This document shows, piece after piece, positions 16,347-25,959 of a DNA stretch of 64,000 nt. The stretch lies in assembly GCF_050389775.1 (NCBI RefSeq), contig NZ_CP177144.1, positions 1 to 64,000 on the forward strand, in the 5' to 3' direction. This DNA comes from Marinibacterium sp050389775 (GTDB taxonomy: Bacteria; Pseudomonadota; Alphaproteobacteria; Rhodobacterales; Rhodobacteraceae). Position 1 is the stretch's first letter. Each line of letters starts with the position of its first letter. The position numbers were made by a program, and so were the translations under genes. Under the pieces are notes generated by a model that was not told the origin of the DNA, searched no databases, and was given only the letters and a program-made list of their open reading frames with translations.

Positions 16347-17861
16347 ATGGTCGCAAAAACCTACACGGTCGCTTTCGAAGGAGTCCGGGCCCGGCTGGTC
16401 GAGGTGCAATGCGCCATCACCGCCGGTTTGCCGGCGTTTTCCGTGGTGGGGCTGCCGGACAAGGCGGTGTCGGAGGCACGCGACCGGGTGCGCAGCGCCC
16501 TGTCGACCATGTCGGTGGCGCTGCCGTCCAAGCGGATCACGGTCAACTTGTCGCCGGCGGACCTGCCCAAGGAGGGCTCGCATTTCGACCTGCCCATCGC
16601 CATGGCGCTGTTGTCAGCGCTTGAGATCCTGCCGGGCGAGGCCGTCGAAGCCGTTGTGGCGCTTGGAGAATTGTCGCTGGACGGCACGCTGGTGCCGGTG
16701 GTCGGAGCGTTGCCGGCGGCCATGGCGGCGGCCGAGGATGACCGCCAGCTGATCTGCCCCGCGGCCTCGGGAGCGGAAGCGGCTTGGGTCGGGGCGGCGC
16801 AGGTGCTGGGGGCGGGCACGTTGTCGGACGTGGTGCGGCATTTCACCGGCCAGGCGCCGATCGACGTAGCCCGACCGGGCGAGGCGCTGGCCGGGGCTCC
16901 GGCGCCGGATCTCTGTGACGTCAAGGGCCAGGAACGGGCCAAGCGGGCGCTGGAGATCGCGGCGGCGGGGCGGCATCACGTGATCTTCGTTGGCACGCCG
17001 GGATCGGGAAAGTCCATGTTGGCCAAGCGCTTGCCCGGCATCCTGCCACCGCTGACACCGGTCGAGGCGCTGGAGACCTCGATGATCCAGTCGCTCTGCG
17101 GCCTGCTGGACGAGGGCGGGATCAGCCGGGCCCGACCCTATCGCGACCCGCATCACACGGCGACCCCGGCGGCGATCATCGGCGGCGGGAGGCGGGCGAG
17201 GCCGGGCGAGATCTCGCTGGCGCACAACGGGGTGCTGTTCCTGGACGAATTGCCGGAATTCCCGCGCTCGGTTCTGGAAACCCTGCGCCAGCCGATCGAG
17301 ACGGGCGAGGTCATGGTGGCGCGGGCCAATGCCCATGTGACCTATCCTTGCCGGTTCATGCTGGTGGCGGCGGCCAACCCCTGTCGCTGCGGTTACTTGC
17401 CGGATGCGGCGCGGGCCTGTGCGCGGGTGCCCATCTGTGGCGAGGAATACCTGGGCAAGATCTCGGGGCCTTTGATGGACCGGTTCGACCTGCGGATCGA
17501 GGTGCCGCCGGTGGATTTCACCGATCTGACAATGGCTTCGGGGGGTGAAGGCTCCCCGGTCGTTGCCGCCCGTGTCGCGGCGGCCCGGCAGGTGCAGGCG
17601 GCGCGGTTCGAGGGCATGGCAGGGCTGCGGCAGAATGCCGACATGTCCGGGGACCTGCTGGCCGAACTGGCCACACCGGATGCCGAGGGGCAGGAGCTGT
17701 TGCGCCGGATGGCCGAACGGGTCGGCCTGTCGGCGCGGGGATATCACCGGGTGCTGCGCGTGGCGCGCACCATTGCCGACCTGGACGGATCAGCCGCGGT
17801 GCGCCGCCCCCACGTGGCCGAAGCCCTGGGGCTGCGGCTGACCGGTGCCGTGGGCGGCTGA
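16347..17861 (+). CDS. comM: ComM/YifB family Mg-chelatase-like AAA+ ATPase
   Basis: The 504-residue protein has the N-terminal Lon-like fold domain (SVVGLPDKAVSEARDRVRSAL, KRITVNLSPADLPKEGSHFDLPIAMALL), then an AAA+ module with Walker A GTPGSGKSMLAKRLPGILPPL, Walker B GVLFLDELPEF, and the zinc-like cysteine cluster NPCRCGYLPDAARACARVPIC. A C-terminal Mg_chelatase_C domain follows. ComM is a hexameric branch-migration helicase used in natural transformation and recombination. GGAGG lies four bases before the ATG. Its stop is only five bases from that of the convergent gshB, with no obvious terminator between them. Confidence 0.94.
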   Translation: MVAKTYTVAFEGVRARLVEVQCAITAGLPAFSVVGLPDKAVSEARDRVRSALSTMSVALPSKRITVNLSPADLPKEGSHFDLPIAMALLSALEILPGEAVEAVVALGELSLDGTLVPVVGALPAAMAAAEDDRQLICPAASGAEAAWVGAAQVLGAGTLSDVVRHFTGQAPIDVARPGEALAGAPAPDLCDVKGQERAKRALEIAAAGRHHVIFVGTPGSGKSMLAKRLPGILPPLTPVEALETSMIQSLCGLLDEGGISRARPYRDPHHTATPAAIIGGGRRARPGEISLAHNGVLFLDELPEFPRSVLETLRQPIETGEVMVARANAHVTYPCRFMLVAAANPCRCGYLPDAARACARVPICGEEYLGKISGPLMDRFDLRIEVPPVDFTDLTMASGGEGSPVVAARVAAARQVQAARFEGMAGLRQNADMSGDLLAELATPDAEGQELLRRMAERVGLSARGYHRVLRVARTIADLDGSAAVRRPHVAEALGLRLTGAVGG

Positions 17862-17866
17862 GGCGG

Positions 17867-18802
17867 TCAGCCCTTGCGGGCTTCGATGGCCTCCCAGACC
17901 TTGCCCGCCACGTTGATGCCGTCAAAGCGTTCCAGTTCCTGGATGCCGGTGGGCGACGTCACGTTGATTTCGGTCAGGTATTGGCCGATCACGTCGATGC
18001 CCACGAAGATCTGGCCCTTTTCCTTCAGAAGGGGGCCGATGGCCGCGCAGATCTCGCGGTCGCGGTCCGTCAGCTCGACCTTTTCGGGGCGGCCGCCCAC
18101 ATGCATGTTGGACCTGGTCTCGCCCTTGGCCGGAACGCGGTTGATCGCCCCGACACATTCGCCATCGACCAGGATCACGCGTTTGTCGCCGGCGCTGACG
18201 TCGGGCAGGAATTTCTGCACGATCAGCGGTTCGCGGGAAAAGCCGGTGAAGAGTTCGAAGAGCGAGGACAGGTTGCCATCGTCGCGCGACAGCTTGAACA
18301 CCCCGGCCCCGCCATTGCCGTAGAGCGGCTTGAGGATGATGTCGCCATGCTTCTCGCGGAAGGCCCGGATCGTGTCGATATTGCGCGCGATGGCCGTCGG
18401 CGGGGTCAGCTGCGGGAAGGTCAGGACCAGCAGCTTTTCCGGGTAGTTGCGCACCCAGAACGGGTCATTGGCCACCAGCGTGCTGTCGGGCAGCAAGTCG
18501 AGCAGATGGGTCGAGGTGATGTAATGCATGTCAAAGGGCGGATCCTGGCGCAGCCAGACCACGTCGAATTCACCCAGGTCCACCTTGCGCTTCTCGCCCA
18601 GGATCGCCGGTGTGCCGGCCACCCGCTGCACCTGCATGTCCTGGCCAATGGCCGTCACCCGGCCTTCTTCAAAGGCCAGGTCGTCGGGAGCGTAATAGAA
18701 CAGCGCATGGCCCCGTGCCTGGGCCTCTTCCGCGAGGCGGAAGGTGCTGTCGGCATTGATGTCGACCCCGGTGATCGGGTCCATCTGAAAGGCGATCTTC
18801 AT
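17867..18802 (-). CDS. gshB: Glutathione synthetase
   Basis: The 311-residue ATP-grasp enzyme joins gamma-glutamylcysteine and glycine in the cytoplasm. Signatures are MKIAFQMDPITGVDINADSTF, DVVWLRQDPPFDMHYITSTHLLD, the ATP-grasp loop LKPLYGNGGAGVFKL, and the metal site FVGIDVIGQYLTEINVTSPTGIQEL. It is the last gene of the minus-strand set rsmI-yraN-gshB and probably shares their transcript, since only a 71-bp gap separates it from yraN. No gshA is in the window. Confidence 0.96.
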   Translation of the reverse strand: MKIAFQMDPITGVDINADSTFRLAEEAQARGHALFYYAPDDLAFEEGRVTAIGQDMQVQRVAGTPAILGEKRKVDLGEFDVVWLRQDPPFDMHYITSTHLLDLLPDSTLVANDPFWVRNYPEKLLVLTFPQLTPPTAIARNIDTIRAFREKHGDIILKPLYGNGGAGVFKLSRDDGNLSSLFELFTGFSREPLIVQKFLPDVSAGDKRVILVDGECVGAINRVPAKGETRSNMHVGGRPEKVELTDRDREICAAIGPLLKEKGQIFVGIDVIGQYLTEINVTSPTGIQELERFDGINVAGKVWEAIEARKG

Positions 18803-18873
18803 CGGTGCGTCACTCCCCTTGGACCCGCCTTACATGGCGCAGGGCGCCGGCGGGATCAATGGGAGGCGCGCGC

Positions 18874-19242
18874 TCAGGCCGCGCCGAAGGCGTTTTCGAC
18901 GATCTTGTGACGCCCCTGTGCATCGACCAGTGCCACGTCGAACCGCATCTCGGTCAGCAATCCGCGCGGTTCGCCGCCCAGGAATTCCTCGGCCGACTGG
19001 CACAGCCGCGCCATCTGGCGTGGGCCCAACCGCTGGGCCGCGGTGTCGAAATCCCGGCTTTTCTTGACCTCGATGAAGATCAGCGCGTCGCCATCCCGCG
19101 CGATCAGGTCGATTTCGCCGCCCTTGCCCCGCCAGCGCCGCCGCGCCACCGGAAAGCCCCGCCGTTCGTAATCGCGGGCGATGCTGTCTTCGGCGGAAAG
19201 GCCCGCATGATATTCGATCCGTCCCCGGCTGCGCCTGTCCAT
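18874..19242 (-). CDS. yraN: YraN/UPF0102 family endonuclease-like protein
   Basis: The 122-residue protein has the PD-(D/E)xK-like core of the UPF0102 family: RRWRGKGGEIDLIARDGDALIFIEVKKS (E, D, then ExK). It is predicted to be a Holliday-junction-type or repair nuclease fold, with no firm cellular role. I start it at the ATG at 19242 because AAAGGA is spaced seven bases upstream. A TTG six bases earlier is in frame but poorly spaced. It begins 13 bases after the rsmI stop, a widely conserved pairing. Confidence 0.9.
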   Translation of the reverse strand: MDRRSRGRIEYHAGLSAEDSIARDYERRGFPVARRRWRGKGGEIDLIARDGDALIFIEVKKSRDFDTAAQRLGPRQMARLCQSAEEFLGGEPRGLLTEMRFDVALVDAQGRHKIVENAFGAA

Positions 19243-19255
19243 CGCCAATCCTTTG

Positions 19256-20113
19256 TCAGTCCTTTTCCATCTTCAGCGCCGCCTGGTAGACCTGCCGGCG
19301 AGGCAGGCCATGGGCCCGCGACACCAGGTCGGCGGCATCACGGATTGTCATCGTCTGCAGGGCGTCGCGCAGGTCCTGTTCTAGGTCAGCGGCGTTAAGG
19401 GAAGGTTGACGGGCACGGTCGACAACCAGGACGATTTCGCCCTTAACCGGTTTTTCCGCGATCTCCTCGGCAAGTTGACCCAGGCCACCACGGCGGATTT
19501 CCTCGAATTTCTTGGTCAGTTCACGGGCCAGGGCGGACGGGCGGTCGGGGCCCAGGACCTCGGCGGCATCGGCCAGGGTCTGGGCAATGCGCTTGGGGGA
19601 TTCGTAGAAAACCAGCGTGCCGGGTATCTCGCGCAATTCGGCCAGGCGGTTGCGCCGGGCGGTGCGGGCCGAGGGCAGGAAACCATCGAAAAAGAAGGCA
19701 TCCGTCGGCAGGCCGGCCAGGGTCAGGGCGGTCAGCACCGCCGAAGGTCCGGGCGCCGAGGTGACCAGGTGGCCGGCCTCGGCCGCGGCCCGGCTCAGCC
19801 CATAGCCCGGATCGGCGATCAGGGGCATGCCGGCCTCGGAGGCATAGGCAACCGATTGCCCGCCGGCCAGGGCCTGCATCAGCCGCTCGCGGGCGCCGGC
19901 GCCGCTGTGGTCGTGGTAGCTGAGGACGGTGCGCCCGTTCAGGGGCACGCCGTGGATCTCCATCAGGTGGCGCAGCGACCGGGTATCCTCGGCCGCCAGC
20001 ACATCGGCCGAGGCCAGCACGTCGAGCGCCCGCAAGGTGATGTCGCGGGCGGTGCCGATCGGGGTTCCGACGAAATGCAGGCCGGGTGCCAGCGGGGTGC
20101 TGCGGAAATTCAA
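19256..20113 (-). CDS. rsmI: 16S rRNA (cytidine1402-2'-O)-methyltransferase
   Basis: The 285-residue tetrapyrrole-methylase-fold enzyme 2'-O-methylates C1402 in the ribosomal decoding centre. Motifs are LHFVGTPIGTARDITLRAL, AAEDTRSLRHLMEIHG, YASEAGMPLIADPGYGLSRAA and SAPGPSAVLTALTLAGLPTDAFFFDGFLP, followed by the ESPKRIAQTL region. The start codon is TTG at 20113-20111, with GAAGGAGGG eight bases upstream. The first internal methionine is far downstream. The gene is divergent from the LpoA-like gene and heads the rsmI-yraN-gshB unit. Confidence 0.95.
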   Translation of the reverse strand: MNFRSTPLAPGLHFVGTPIGTARDITLRALDVLASADVLAAEDTRSLRHLMEIHGVPLNGRTVLSYHDHSGAGARERLMQALAGGQSVAYASEAGMPLIADPGYGLSRAAAEAGHLVTSAPGPSAVLTALTLAGLPTDAFFFDGFLPSARTARRNRLAELREIPGTLVFYESPKRIAQTLADAAEVLGPDRPSALARELTKKFEEIRRGGLGQLAEEIAEKPVKGEIVLVVDRARQPSLNAADLEQDLRDALQTMTIRDAADLVSRAHGLPRRQVYQAALKMEKD

Positions 20114-20201
20114 CGCTAGACCCTCCTTCAGGGATCTCTATTATTTCAGGGGCAACACGGCGGCGGCGCGTCGCCCGGAACAGTTGGAGTGTCCTTTGTC
20201 C

Positions 20202-21374
20202 ATGCTTGCCTTTTTCGCCCCCGCCCGCAAGGCGGTGCTCCGGGGGGCGGCCGTTGTCGCGGCCCTCGCCCTGGCCGCCTGTGAGCCCGGTCCGATCGGC
20301 GGCGGCCCGACCGTCAACACCTCCGGTCCCGTGACCGTGGCGCTACTTGTGCCGAAATCCTCGTCGACGCAAGGCGATGGCGTGCTGTCGGCCAGCCTGG
20401 AAAACGCCGCCCGCCTGGCCATTGCCGACCTGCAGGGCGCCCAGATCGACCTGCGGGTCTATGACACGGCCGGCAGCGCGACGACCGCCGCGGCCATGGC
20501 CCAGCAGGCGGCCAATGACGGGGCCAAGATCATCCTGGGCCCGCTGCGCGCCGAGGCGGCCAATGCCGCCGGGCTGGCCGTGGCCAGCCAGGGCATCAAC
20601 GTGCTGTCCTTCTCCAACAACACCCAGATCGCCGGGGGCAATGTCTTTGTCCTGGGCAACACCTTCGAGAACACGGCCAACCGCCTGGCCAGGTATGCCG
20701 CGCGCCAGGGCAAGCGCCGGGTCGTTGTCGTGCACAGCTCGGACGTGCCGGGCCAGCTGGGGCGCAATGCCATCCAGCAGGCCTTTTCCGGCACGGCGGC
20801 CGAGGTCGTGGCCTCGGTGCCCTATGACCTGTCGCAGCAAAGCGTGATCGACAGCGTGCCCCAGATCACCTCGGCCATTTCGAGCAACGCGGCCGACACG
20901 CTGTTCCTGACCTCGACGACGGCCGGCGCGCTGCCGCTCTATTCCCAGCTGCTGCCCGAAGCCGGCGCGGCCCCGGGTACGGTGCAATACATGGGCCTGG
21001 CCCGCTGGGACGTGCCGGCCCAGACCCTGACCCTGCCGGGCGTCCAGGGCGGCTGGTTCGCCCTGCCCGATCCGGGCACCTCGCAACAGTTCAGCCAGCG
21101 CTATGCCGCGGCCTATGGCGGCCCGCCGCACCCGATCGCCGGGCTGGGCTATGACGGCATCGCGGCCATCGGCGCCCTGCTGTCCTCGGGCAAGCGTGAC
21201 GCGCTCAGCGCCCAGTCGCTGACCCAGGGCGCGGGTTTCCAGGGTGTCTATGGCGCCTTCCGCTTCCTGCCCAACGGCAGCAACGAACGGGCCCTGGCCG
21301 TGGCGACGATCAGCAACAACCAGATGTCCATCATCGATCCCGCGCCCAGCGGTTTCGGCGGCCTCGGCCTCTGA
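20202..21374 (+). CDS. Penicillin-binding-protein activator, LpoA-like lipoprotein
   Basis: The 390-residue exported protein begins with a signal ending in the lipobox LALAAC (Cys about residue 24), followed by a periplasmic-binding-protein type I fold: VTVALLVPKSSSTQGDGVLSASLENAARLAI, AAMAQQAANDGAKIILGPLRAEAANAAGLAVASQGINVLSFSNN, and KRRVVVVHSSDVPGQLGRNAIQQAF. This is the domain used by LpoA to activate PBP1A from the outer membrane. Alternatively it resembles branched-chain amino-acid binding proteins, but no transporter genes adjoin it. It is divergent from rsmI, the arrangement usual for LpoA-like genes. Confidence 0.87.
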   Translation: MLAFFAPARKAVLRGAAVVAALALAACEPGPIGGGPTVNTSGPVTVALLVPKSSSTQGDGVLSASLENAARLAIADLQGAQIDLRVYDTAGSATTAAAMAQQAANDGAKIILGPLRAEAANAAGLAVASQGINVLSFSNNTQIAGGNVFVLGNTFENTANRLARYAARQGKRRVVVVHSSDVPGQLGRNAIQQAFSGTAAEVVASVPYDLSQQSVIDSVPQITSAISSNAADTLFLTSTTAGALPLYSQLLPEAGAAPGTVQYMGLARWDVPAQTLTLPGVQGGWFALPDPGTSQQFSQRYAAAYGGPPHPIAGLGYDGIAAIGALLSSGKRDALSAQSLTQGAGFQGVYGAFRFLPNGSNERALAVATISNNQMSIIDPAPSGFGGLGL

Positions 21375-21447
21375 GCCCCGGGCCTCGCCTGAACTCCCGC
21401 CGCCGGGCCCGGCCCGGCGGCCCCACCTTCAACCGACGGCCCCCTCC

Positions 21448-24285
21448 ATGCCCGACGACACGACGCGCACCGCCCCGGCCCCGGCCTCCCTGCCCCGCGA
21501 CAGCGGGGTGCTGCCCGGCCGGCCGCGCCCGGAAGGGCCGCTGATCTGCGCCCCGGCCGAGATCTTCGACACCGAAACCATCTTTGCCCGGATCGACGAG
21601 ATGGGCACGGGCAAGCCCGATCCGCAGGCCCTGCGCAACGGTGTCGTCGAGATCCTGCGCGATGCCACGACGACCGGCCGTGCCGCCATCGAAACGGCCT
21701 TTGCCGCAGATCCCTTTGCCGCCCGGCCGCTGACCCGGTCCTATACCTACCTCACCGACGGGCTGATCGCGGCCACGTTCCACGCCGCGACGACCTACCT
21801 GCATCCGCTGCCCAATCCCACGGCCACCGAACGCATGGCCGTCGTGGCCGTCGGCGGCTATGGCCGGGGCGAAATGGCCCCGTTCTCGGATGTCGACCTG
21901 CTGTTCCTGACGCCCTACAAGATCACCGCCTGGGCCGAGAGCGTCATCGAATCGATGCTCTACATGCTGTGGGATCTCAAGCTGAAGGTCGGCCACGCCA
22001 GCCGGACCATCAAGGATTGCATCCGGCTGGGCCGTGAGGATTTCACGATCCGCACGACCTTCCTGGAACATCGCTTCCTGACCGGGGACACCGACCTGGC
22101 CGGGGAACTGGCCGACAAGCTGCACAGCGACCTGTTCTCGGGTGGCAGCCGCGACTTCATCGAGGCCAAGCTGGAAGAACGGGCCAAGCGCCACCAGCGC
22201 CAGGGCGCGCGCTACATGGTCGAGCCCAACGTCAAGGAAGGCAAGGGCGGGCTGCGCGACCTGCAATCGCTGTTCTGGATCGCCAAGTACCTGCACGGCG
22301 TGCAGAACGCCGCCGAACTGGTGCCCCTGGGTGTCTTCCGCCCCGAGGAATTCGAAAGCTTTGCCGCCGCGGAATCCTTTCTCTGGGCCGTGCGCTCGCA
22401 CCTGCACCTGCTGGCCGGCCGCCCCAACGAGAAACTGACCTTCGACATGCAGGTCGAGGTGGCCAGCCGGCTGGGCTATACCGACAAGGCCGGGCGCCGG
22501 GCGGTCGAGGTCTTCATGCAGGATTACTTCCGCCATGCCACGCGGGTCGGCGACCTGACCCGGATCTTCCTGACCAAGCTCGAAGCCACCCACACCCGGT
22601 CCGGCCCGCTGCTGGAACGGCTGCTGCGCCGGCGCCCGCGGGTGCGGCCGGGCTACAAGATCGAATTTAACCGGCTGGGCATCGAGAACGACAAGGCCTT
22701 CCTGGCCGACAAGCTGAACCTGCTGCGGCTGTTCGAGGAAGGGCTGCGCACCGATCTGCTCATCCATCCCGACGCCATGCGGCTGGTTGCGGCCAACCTG
22801 CACCTGATCGACGACGAGATGCGCAACGACGACGAGGCGGCGCAGCTTTTCATCGGCATGCTGCTGAACCACGGCAATCCCGAACGCGCCCTGCGCCGGA
22901 TGAACGAGCTGGGCGTGCTGGCGGCCTTCCTGCCCGAGTTCGAACCGATCGTCGCGATGATGCAGTTCAACATGTATCATTCCTATACCGTCGACGAACA
23001 CACCATCCAGTGCATCGGCCAGCTGGCCCGGCTGGAACGCGGCGAGCTGGAAGACGACCTGCCCGTGTCGTCGCGGGCGATCCACAACGGCATCAACCGC
23101 AAGGTCATGTACATCGCCCTGCTGCTGCATGACATCGGCAAGGGCCGGCCCGAGGATCATTCGATCCTGGGCGCCGAGATCGCCCACGTGGTCTGCCGCA
23201 GGCTGGGCCTGACGCTGGAAGAATGCGAAACCGTGGAATGGCTGGTGCGCAGCCACCTGCTGATGTCGGACATGGCCCAGAAACGCGACATCGCCGATCC
23301 GCGCACGGTGTCCGATTTCGCCTCAGCCGTGGAAACCAAGAAACGGCTGGACCTGCTGCTGATCCTGACGGTCTGCGACATCCGAGGCGTGGGCCCAGAC
23401 ATCTGGAACAACTGGAAGGCCTCGCTGATCCGCGCGCTCTATCGCCAGACCGCCCGGTCGCTGGATTCCGGCACCGACCAGGTCACCCGCGAGACCCGCG
23501 AGGCCGAGGCCATCGCCGGGCTGCGGGCCGAGCTGCACGACTGGCCCGCCCGCCAGCTCGAAGCCGAGATCGACCGCCATTACCCGCCCTACTGGCAGGG
23601 CCTGCACATCACGGCCCACGTGGTCTTTGCCCGGCTCATGCGCGAACTGGTCAGCAGCGGCGATCCGGCCGAGATCCGCATCGACCTGCATCCCGAGGAA
23701 GACATGGACGTCACCCGGGCCTGCTTTGCCATGGTCGACCACCCGGGGATCTTCGCCCGGCTGGCCGGGGCGCTGGCGCTGGTCGGGGCCAATATCTGCG
23801 ACGCGCGGACCTATACGACCAAGGACGGCTACGTCACGGCGACCTTCTGGATCCAGGACCACGACGGCAATCCCTACGAGGTCTCGCGCCTGCCGCGCCT
23901 GACCCAGATGATCCACCGCACGCTCAAAGGCGAGGTCGTGGCCCGCGAGGCGCTGAAATCGCGCGACAAGATCAAGCCGCGCGAACAGGCGTTCAAGGTG
24001 CCGACCAAGGTCATCTTCGACAACGACGGCTCGGACATCTACACGATCATCGAGGTCGATACCCGCGACCGGCCCGGCCTGCTCTACGACCTGGCCCGTT
24101 CGCTGGCCGAGGCCAATATCTATATCGCCTCGGCGGTGGTCGCGACCTATGGCGAACAGGCCGTGGACACGTTCTATGTCAAGGACATGTTCGGGCTGAA
24201 ATACCACACGCCGTCCAAGCAGAAGCGCCTGGAGGAACGGCTGATCAAGGCCGTGGCCGACGGCGCCGAACGCGCCCAGCGGTGA
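21448..24285 (+). CDS. glnD: Bifunctional [protein-PII] uridylyltransferase/uridylyl-removing enzyme
   Basis: The 945-residue nitrogen sensor uridylylates PII when nitrogen is scarce and removes UMP when glutamine is high. Order of domains: nucleotidyltransferase (VVAVGGYGRGEMAPFSDVDLLFLTP near residue 135), GlnD-specific helical domain (NVKEGKGGLRDLQSLFWIAKYL), HD hydrolase domain (YIALLLHDIGKGRPEDHS near 555), then two ACT domains for glutamine (FAMVDHPGIFARLAGALALVGANI and IEVDTRDRPGLLYDLARSLAEANIYIASA). The start is the ATG at 21448. The frame is open further upstream, but that part overlaps the preceding gene. murJ follows after seven bases. Confidence 0.97.
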   Translation: MPDDTTRTAPAPASLPRDSGVLPGRPRPEGPLICAPAEIFDTETIFARIDEMGTGKPDPQALRNGVVEILRDATTTGRAAIETAFAADPFAARPLTRSYTYLTDGLIAATFHAATTYLHPLPNPTATERMAVVAVGGYGRGEMAPFSDVDLLFLTPYKITAWAESVIESMLYMLWDLKLKVGHASRTIKDCIRLGREDFTIRTTFLEHRFLTGDTDLAGELADKLHSDLFSGGSRDFIEAKLEERAKRHQRQGARYMVEPNVKEGKGGLRDLQSLFWIAKYLHGVQNAAELVPLGVFRPEEFESFAAAESFLWAVRSHLHLLAGRPNEKLTFDMQVEVASRLGYTDKAGRRAVEVFMQDYFRHATRVGDLTRIFLTKLEATHTRSGPLLERLLRRRPRVRPGYKIEFNRLGIENDKAFLADKLNLLRLFEEGLRTDLLIHPDAMRLVAANLHLIDDEMRNDDEAAQLFIGMLLNHGNPERALRRMNELGVLAAFLPEFEPIVAMMQFNMYHSYTVDEHTIQCIGQLARLERGELEDDLPVSSRAIHNGINRKVMYIALLLHDIGKGRPEDHSILGAEIAHVVCRRLGLTLEECETVEWLVRSHLLMSDMAQKRDIADPRTVSDFASAVETKKRLDLLLILTVCDIRGVGPDIWNNWKASLIRALYRQTARSLDSGTDQVTRETREAEAIAGLRAELHDWPARQLEAEIDRHYPPYWQGLHITAHVVFARLMRELVSSGDPAEIRIDLHPEEDMDVTRACFAMVDHPGIFARLAGALALVGANICDARTYTTKDGYVTATFWIQDHDGNPYEVSRLPRLTQMIHRTLKGEVVAREALKSRDKIKPREQAFKVPTKVIFDNDGSDIYTIIEVDTRDRPGLLYDLARSLAEANIYIASAVVATYGEQAVDTFYVKDMFGLKYHTPSKQKRLEERLIKAVADGAERAQR

Positions 24286-24292
24286 GCGCCCG

Positions 24293-25840
24293 ATGAAACC
24301 GATCCGGCTGATGTCCGGCTTCCTGACCGTGGGTGGCTGGACGCTGATGAGCCGCGTGCTGGGCTTTGTCCGCGACGCGATGATCCTGGCGTTCCTGGGC
24401 ACGGGGCCGCTCTACCAGGCCTATGTCGTGGCCTTCCGCCTGCCCAACATGTTCCGCCGGTTCTTCGCCGAGGGCGCCTTCAACATGGCCTTCGTGCCGA
24501 TGTTCTCGAAGAAGCTGGAAGGCGATGGCCAGGACGAGGCGCGGGCCTTTGCCGAAGACGCCCTGGCCGGGCTGGCCTCGGTGCTGATCGTGCTGACGCT
24601 GCTGGCGCAGCTGGCCATGCCCTGGCTGATCCTCGGGCTGGCCTCGGGTTTTGCCGGCCAGCCGCAATTCTTGCTGGCGGTAGATTTCGGGCGGATCGCC
24701 TTTCCCTACATCCTGTTCATCTCGCTGGCCGCGCTGCTGTCGGGCGTGCTGAACGCAACCGGCCGTTTCGCGGCGGCGGCGGCGGCCCCGGTACTGCTGA
24801 ACCTGCTGCTGATCGCAGCAATGGTCGCGGCGCGGGTGGTCGGTGGCGACGTGGCCCGGGCGCTGATCTGGGCGATCCCCGTGGCCGGTGTGGGCCAGCT
24901 GGCGCTGGTCTGGATCGCGGCCTCGCGCGCGGGCTTCGCCCTGCGGCTGCGCCGGCCCCGGCTGACGCCTGAGCTGAAGCGGCTGGTGCGGATCGCCGTG
25001 CCCGCCGCCCTGGCGGGCGGGGTGGTGCAGGTCAACCTTCTGGTCGGCCAGCAGGTGGCGTCGTATTTCGACACGGCGGTCAGCTGGCTCTTTGCGGCCG
25101 ACCGGCTCTACCAGCTGCCGCTGGGCGTGGTGGGCATTGCCATCGGCGTGGTGCTGCTGCCCGACCTGTCGCGCCGGCTGGCGGCCGATGACATGGCCGG
25201 CTCGCGCGATGCGCTCAGCCGGGCGGCCGAGATCTCGCTGGCGCTGACCATTCCCTGCGCGGTGGCGCTGGTCGTGATCCCGCTGCCGCTGGTCTCGGTG
25301 CTGTTCGAACGGGGGGCCACGACGGCGGTCGACAGCGCGGGCATCGCCCGGGCGGTGGCGATCTACGGGCTCGGCCTGCCGGCCTTTGTCCTGCAAAAGA
25401 TCTACCAGCCGCTGTTTTTCGCCCGCGAGGACACCCGCTCGCCCTTCCGCTATGCGCTCTGGGCCATGGCCGTGAACGCGGTGATCGCCGTCGGCGGGGC
25501 ATTCCTGATCGGCTGGACGGCCCCGGCCTGGGCCACGACGCTGGCCGGCTGGGCCATGGTGGTCCTGCTGGTGCGCGGCGCCCGGCCGATGGGCGAGGTC
25601 GCGCGGTTCGATGCCCGGTTCCACCGGCGGATCTGGCGCATCGTCCTGGCATCGCTGATCATGGGCGCGATCTGCTGGGCCCTGGCCCTGGCCCTCGGCA
25701 CCGCGCTGAGCACGCCTGGTCTGCGCTACCTGGCCCTGCTCGGCCTGGTCCTGGCCGGCATGGTCAGCTATTTCGCCACCGCCCACGTGATCGGTGCGCT
25801 CAGGCTATCCGAATTCAAACGGGCGTTCCGACGCGGTTGA
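24293..25840 (+). CDS. murJ: Lipid II flippase MurJ
   Basis: The 515-residue polytopic membrane protein of the MviN/MOP superfamily has about 14 predicted spans and moves lipid II to the periplasmic face for peptidoglycan synthesis. The N terminus shows the family hallmark RVLGFVRDAMILAFLGTGPLYQAYVVAFRLPNMFRRFFAEGAFNMAFVPMFSK, and basic residues line the first transmembrane bundle. It begins seven bases after glnD and is probably translated from the same mRNA. A 24-bp perfect palindrome follows it before the convergent SDR gene. Confidence 0.97.
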   Translation: MKPIRLMSGFLTVGGWTLMSRVLGFVRDAMILAFLGTGPLYQAYVVAFRLPNMFRRFFAEGAFNMAFVPMFSKKLEGDGQDEARAFAEDALAGLASVLIVLTLLAQLAMPWLILGLASGFAGQPQFLLAVDFGRIAFPYILFISLAALLSGVLNATGRFAAAAAAPVLLNLLLIAAMVAARVVGGDVARALIWAIPVAGVGQLALVWIAASRAGFALRLRRPRLTPELKRLVRIAVPAALAGGVVQVNLLVGQQVASYFDTAVSWLFAADRLYQLPLGVVGIAIGVVLLPDLSRRLAADDMAGSRDALSRAAEISLALTIPCAVALVVIPLPLVSVLFERGATTAVDSAGIARAVAIYGLGLPAFVLQKIYQPLFFAREDTRSPFRYALWAMAVNAVIAVGGAFLIGWTAPAWATTLAGWAMVVLLVRGARPMGEVARFDARFHRRIWRIVLASLIMGAICWALALALGTALSTPGLRYLALLGLVLAGMVSYFATAHVIGALRLSEFKRAFRRG

Positions 25841-25865
25841 CCAGCCGCAAACGGATAGCGAGCGC

Positions 25866-25932
25866 CGGGTATTTAAGACCAAGAAGAAGACAGGGGCGCG
25901 TCCTGCTGCTTCTTCTTGGTCTTAAATACCCG
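25866..25932. terminator. 24-bp perfect inverted repeat, bidirectional terminator (palindrome copy 1)
   Basis: The arm at 25866-25889 (CGGGTATTTAAGACCAAGAA, then GAAG) pairs perfectly over 24 bases with 25909-25932. Inside the loop, CAGG (25891-25894) can pair with CCTG (25902-25905). A-rich and T-rich arms flank the stem, so it can act in both directions between murJ (+) and the SDR gene (-). Arm sequences resemble those of the other palindromes at 30838 and 37948, and the right arm shares CTTCTTCTTGGT with 41899-41910. Confidence 0.72.
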
Positions 25933-25959
25933 ACCGCTCGGCCAACGCCCGTGGCCAGT

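Noticed and set aside
21244..21447. Upstream extension of glnD
   Set aside because: The frame is open, but this part overlaps the end of the LpoA-like gene and contains no GlnD sequence. The ATG at 21448 begins the recognisable protein.
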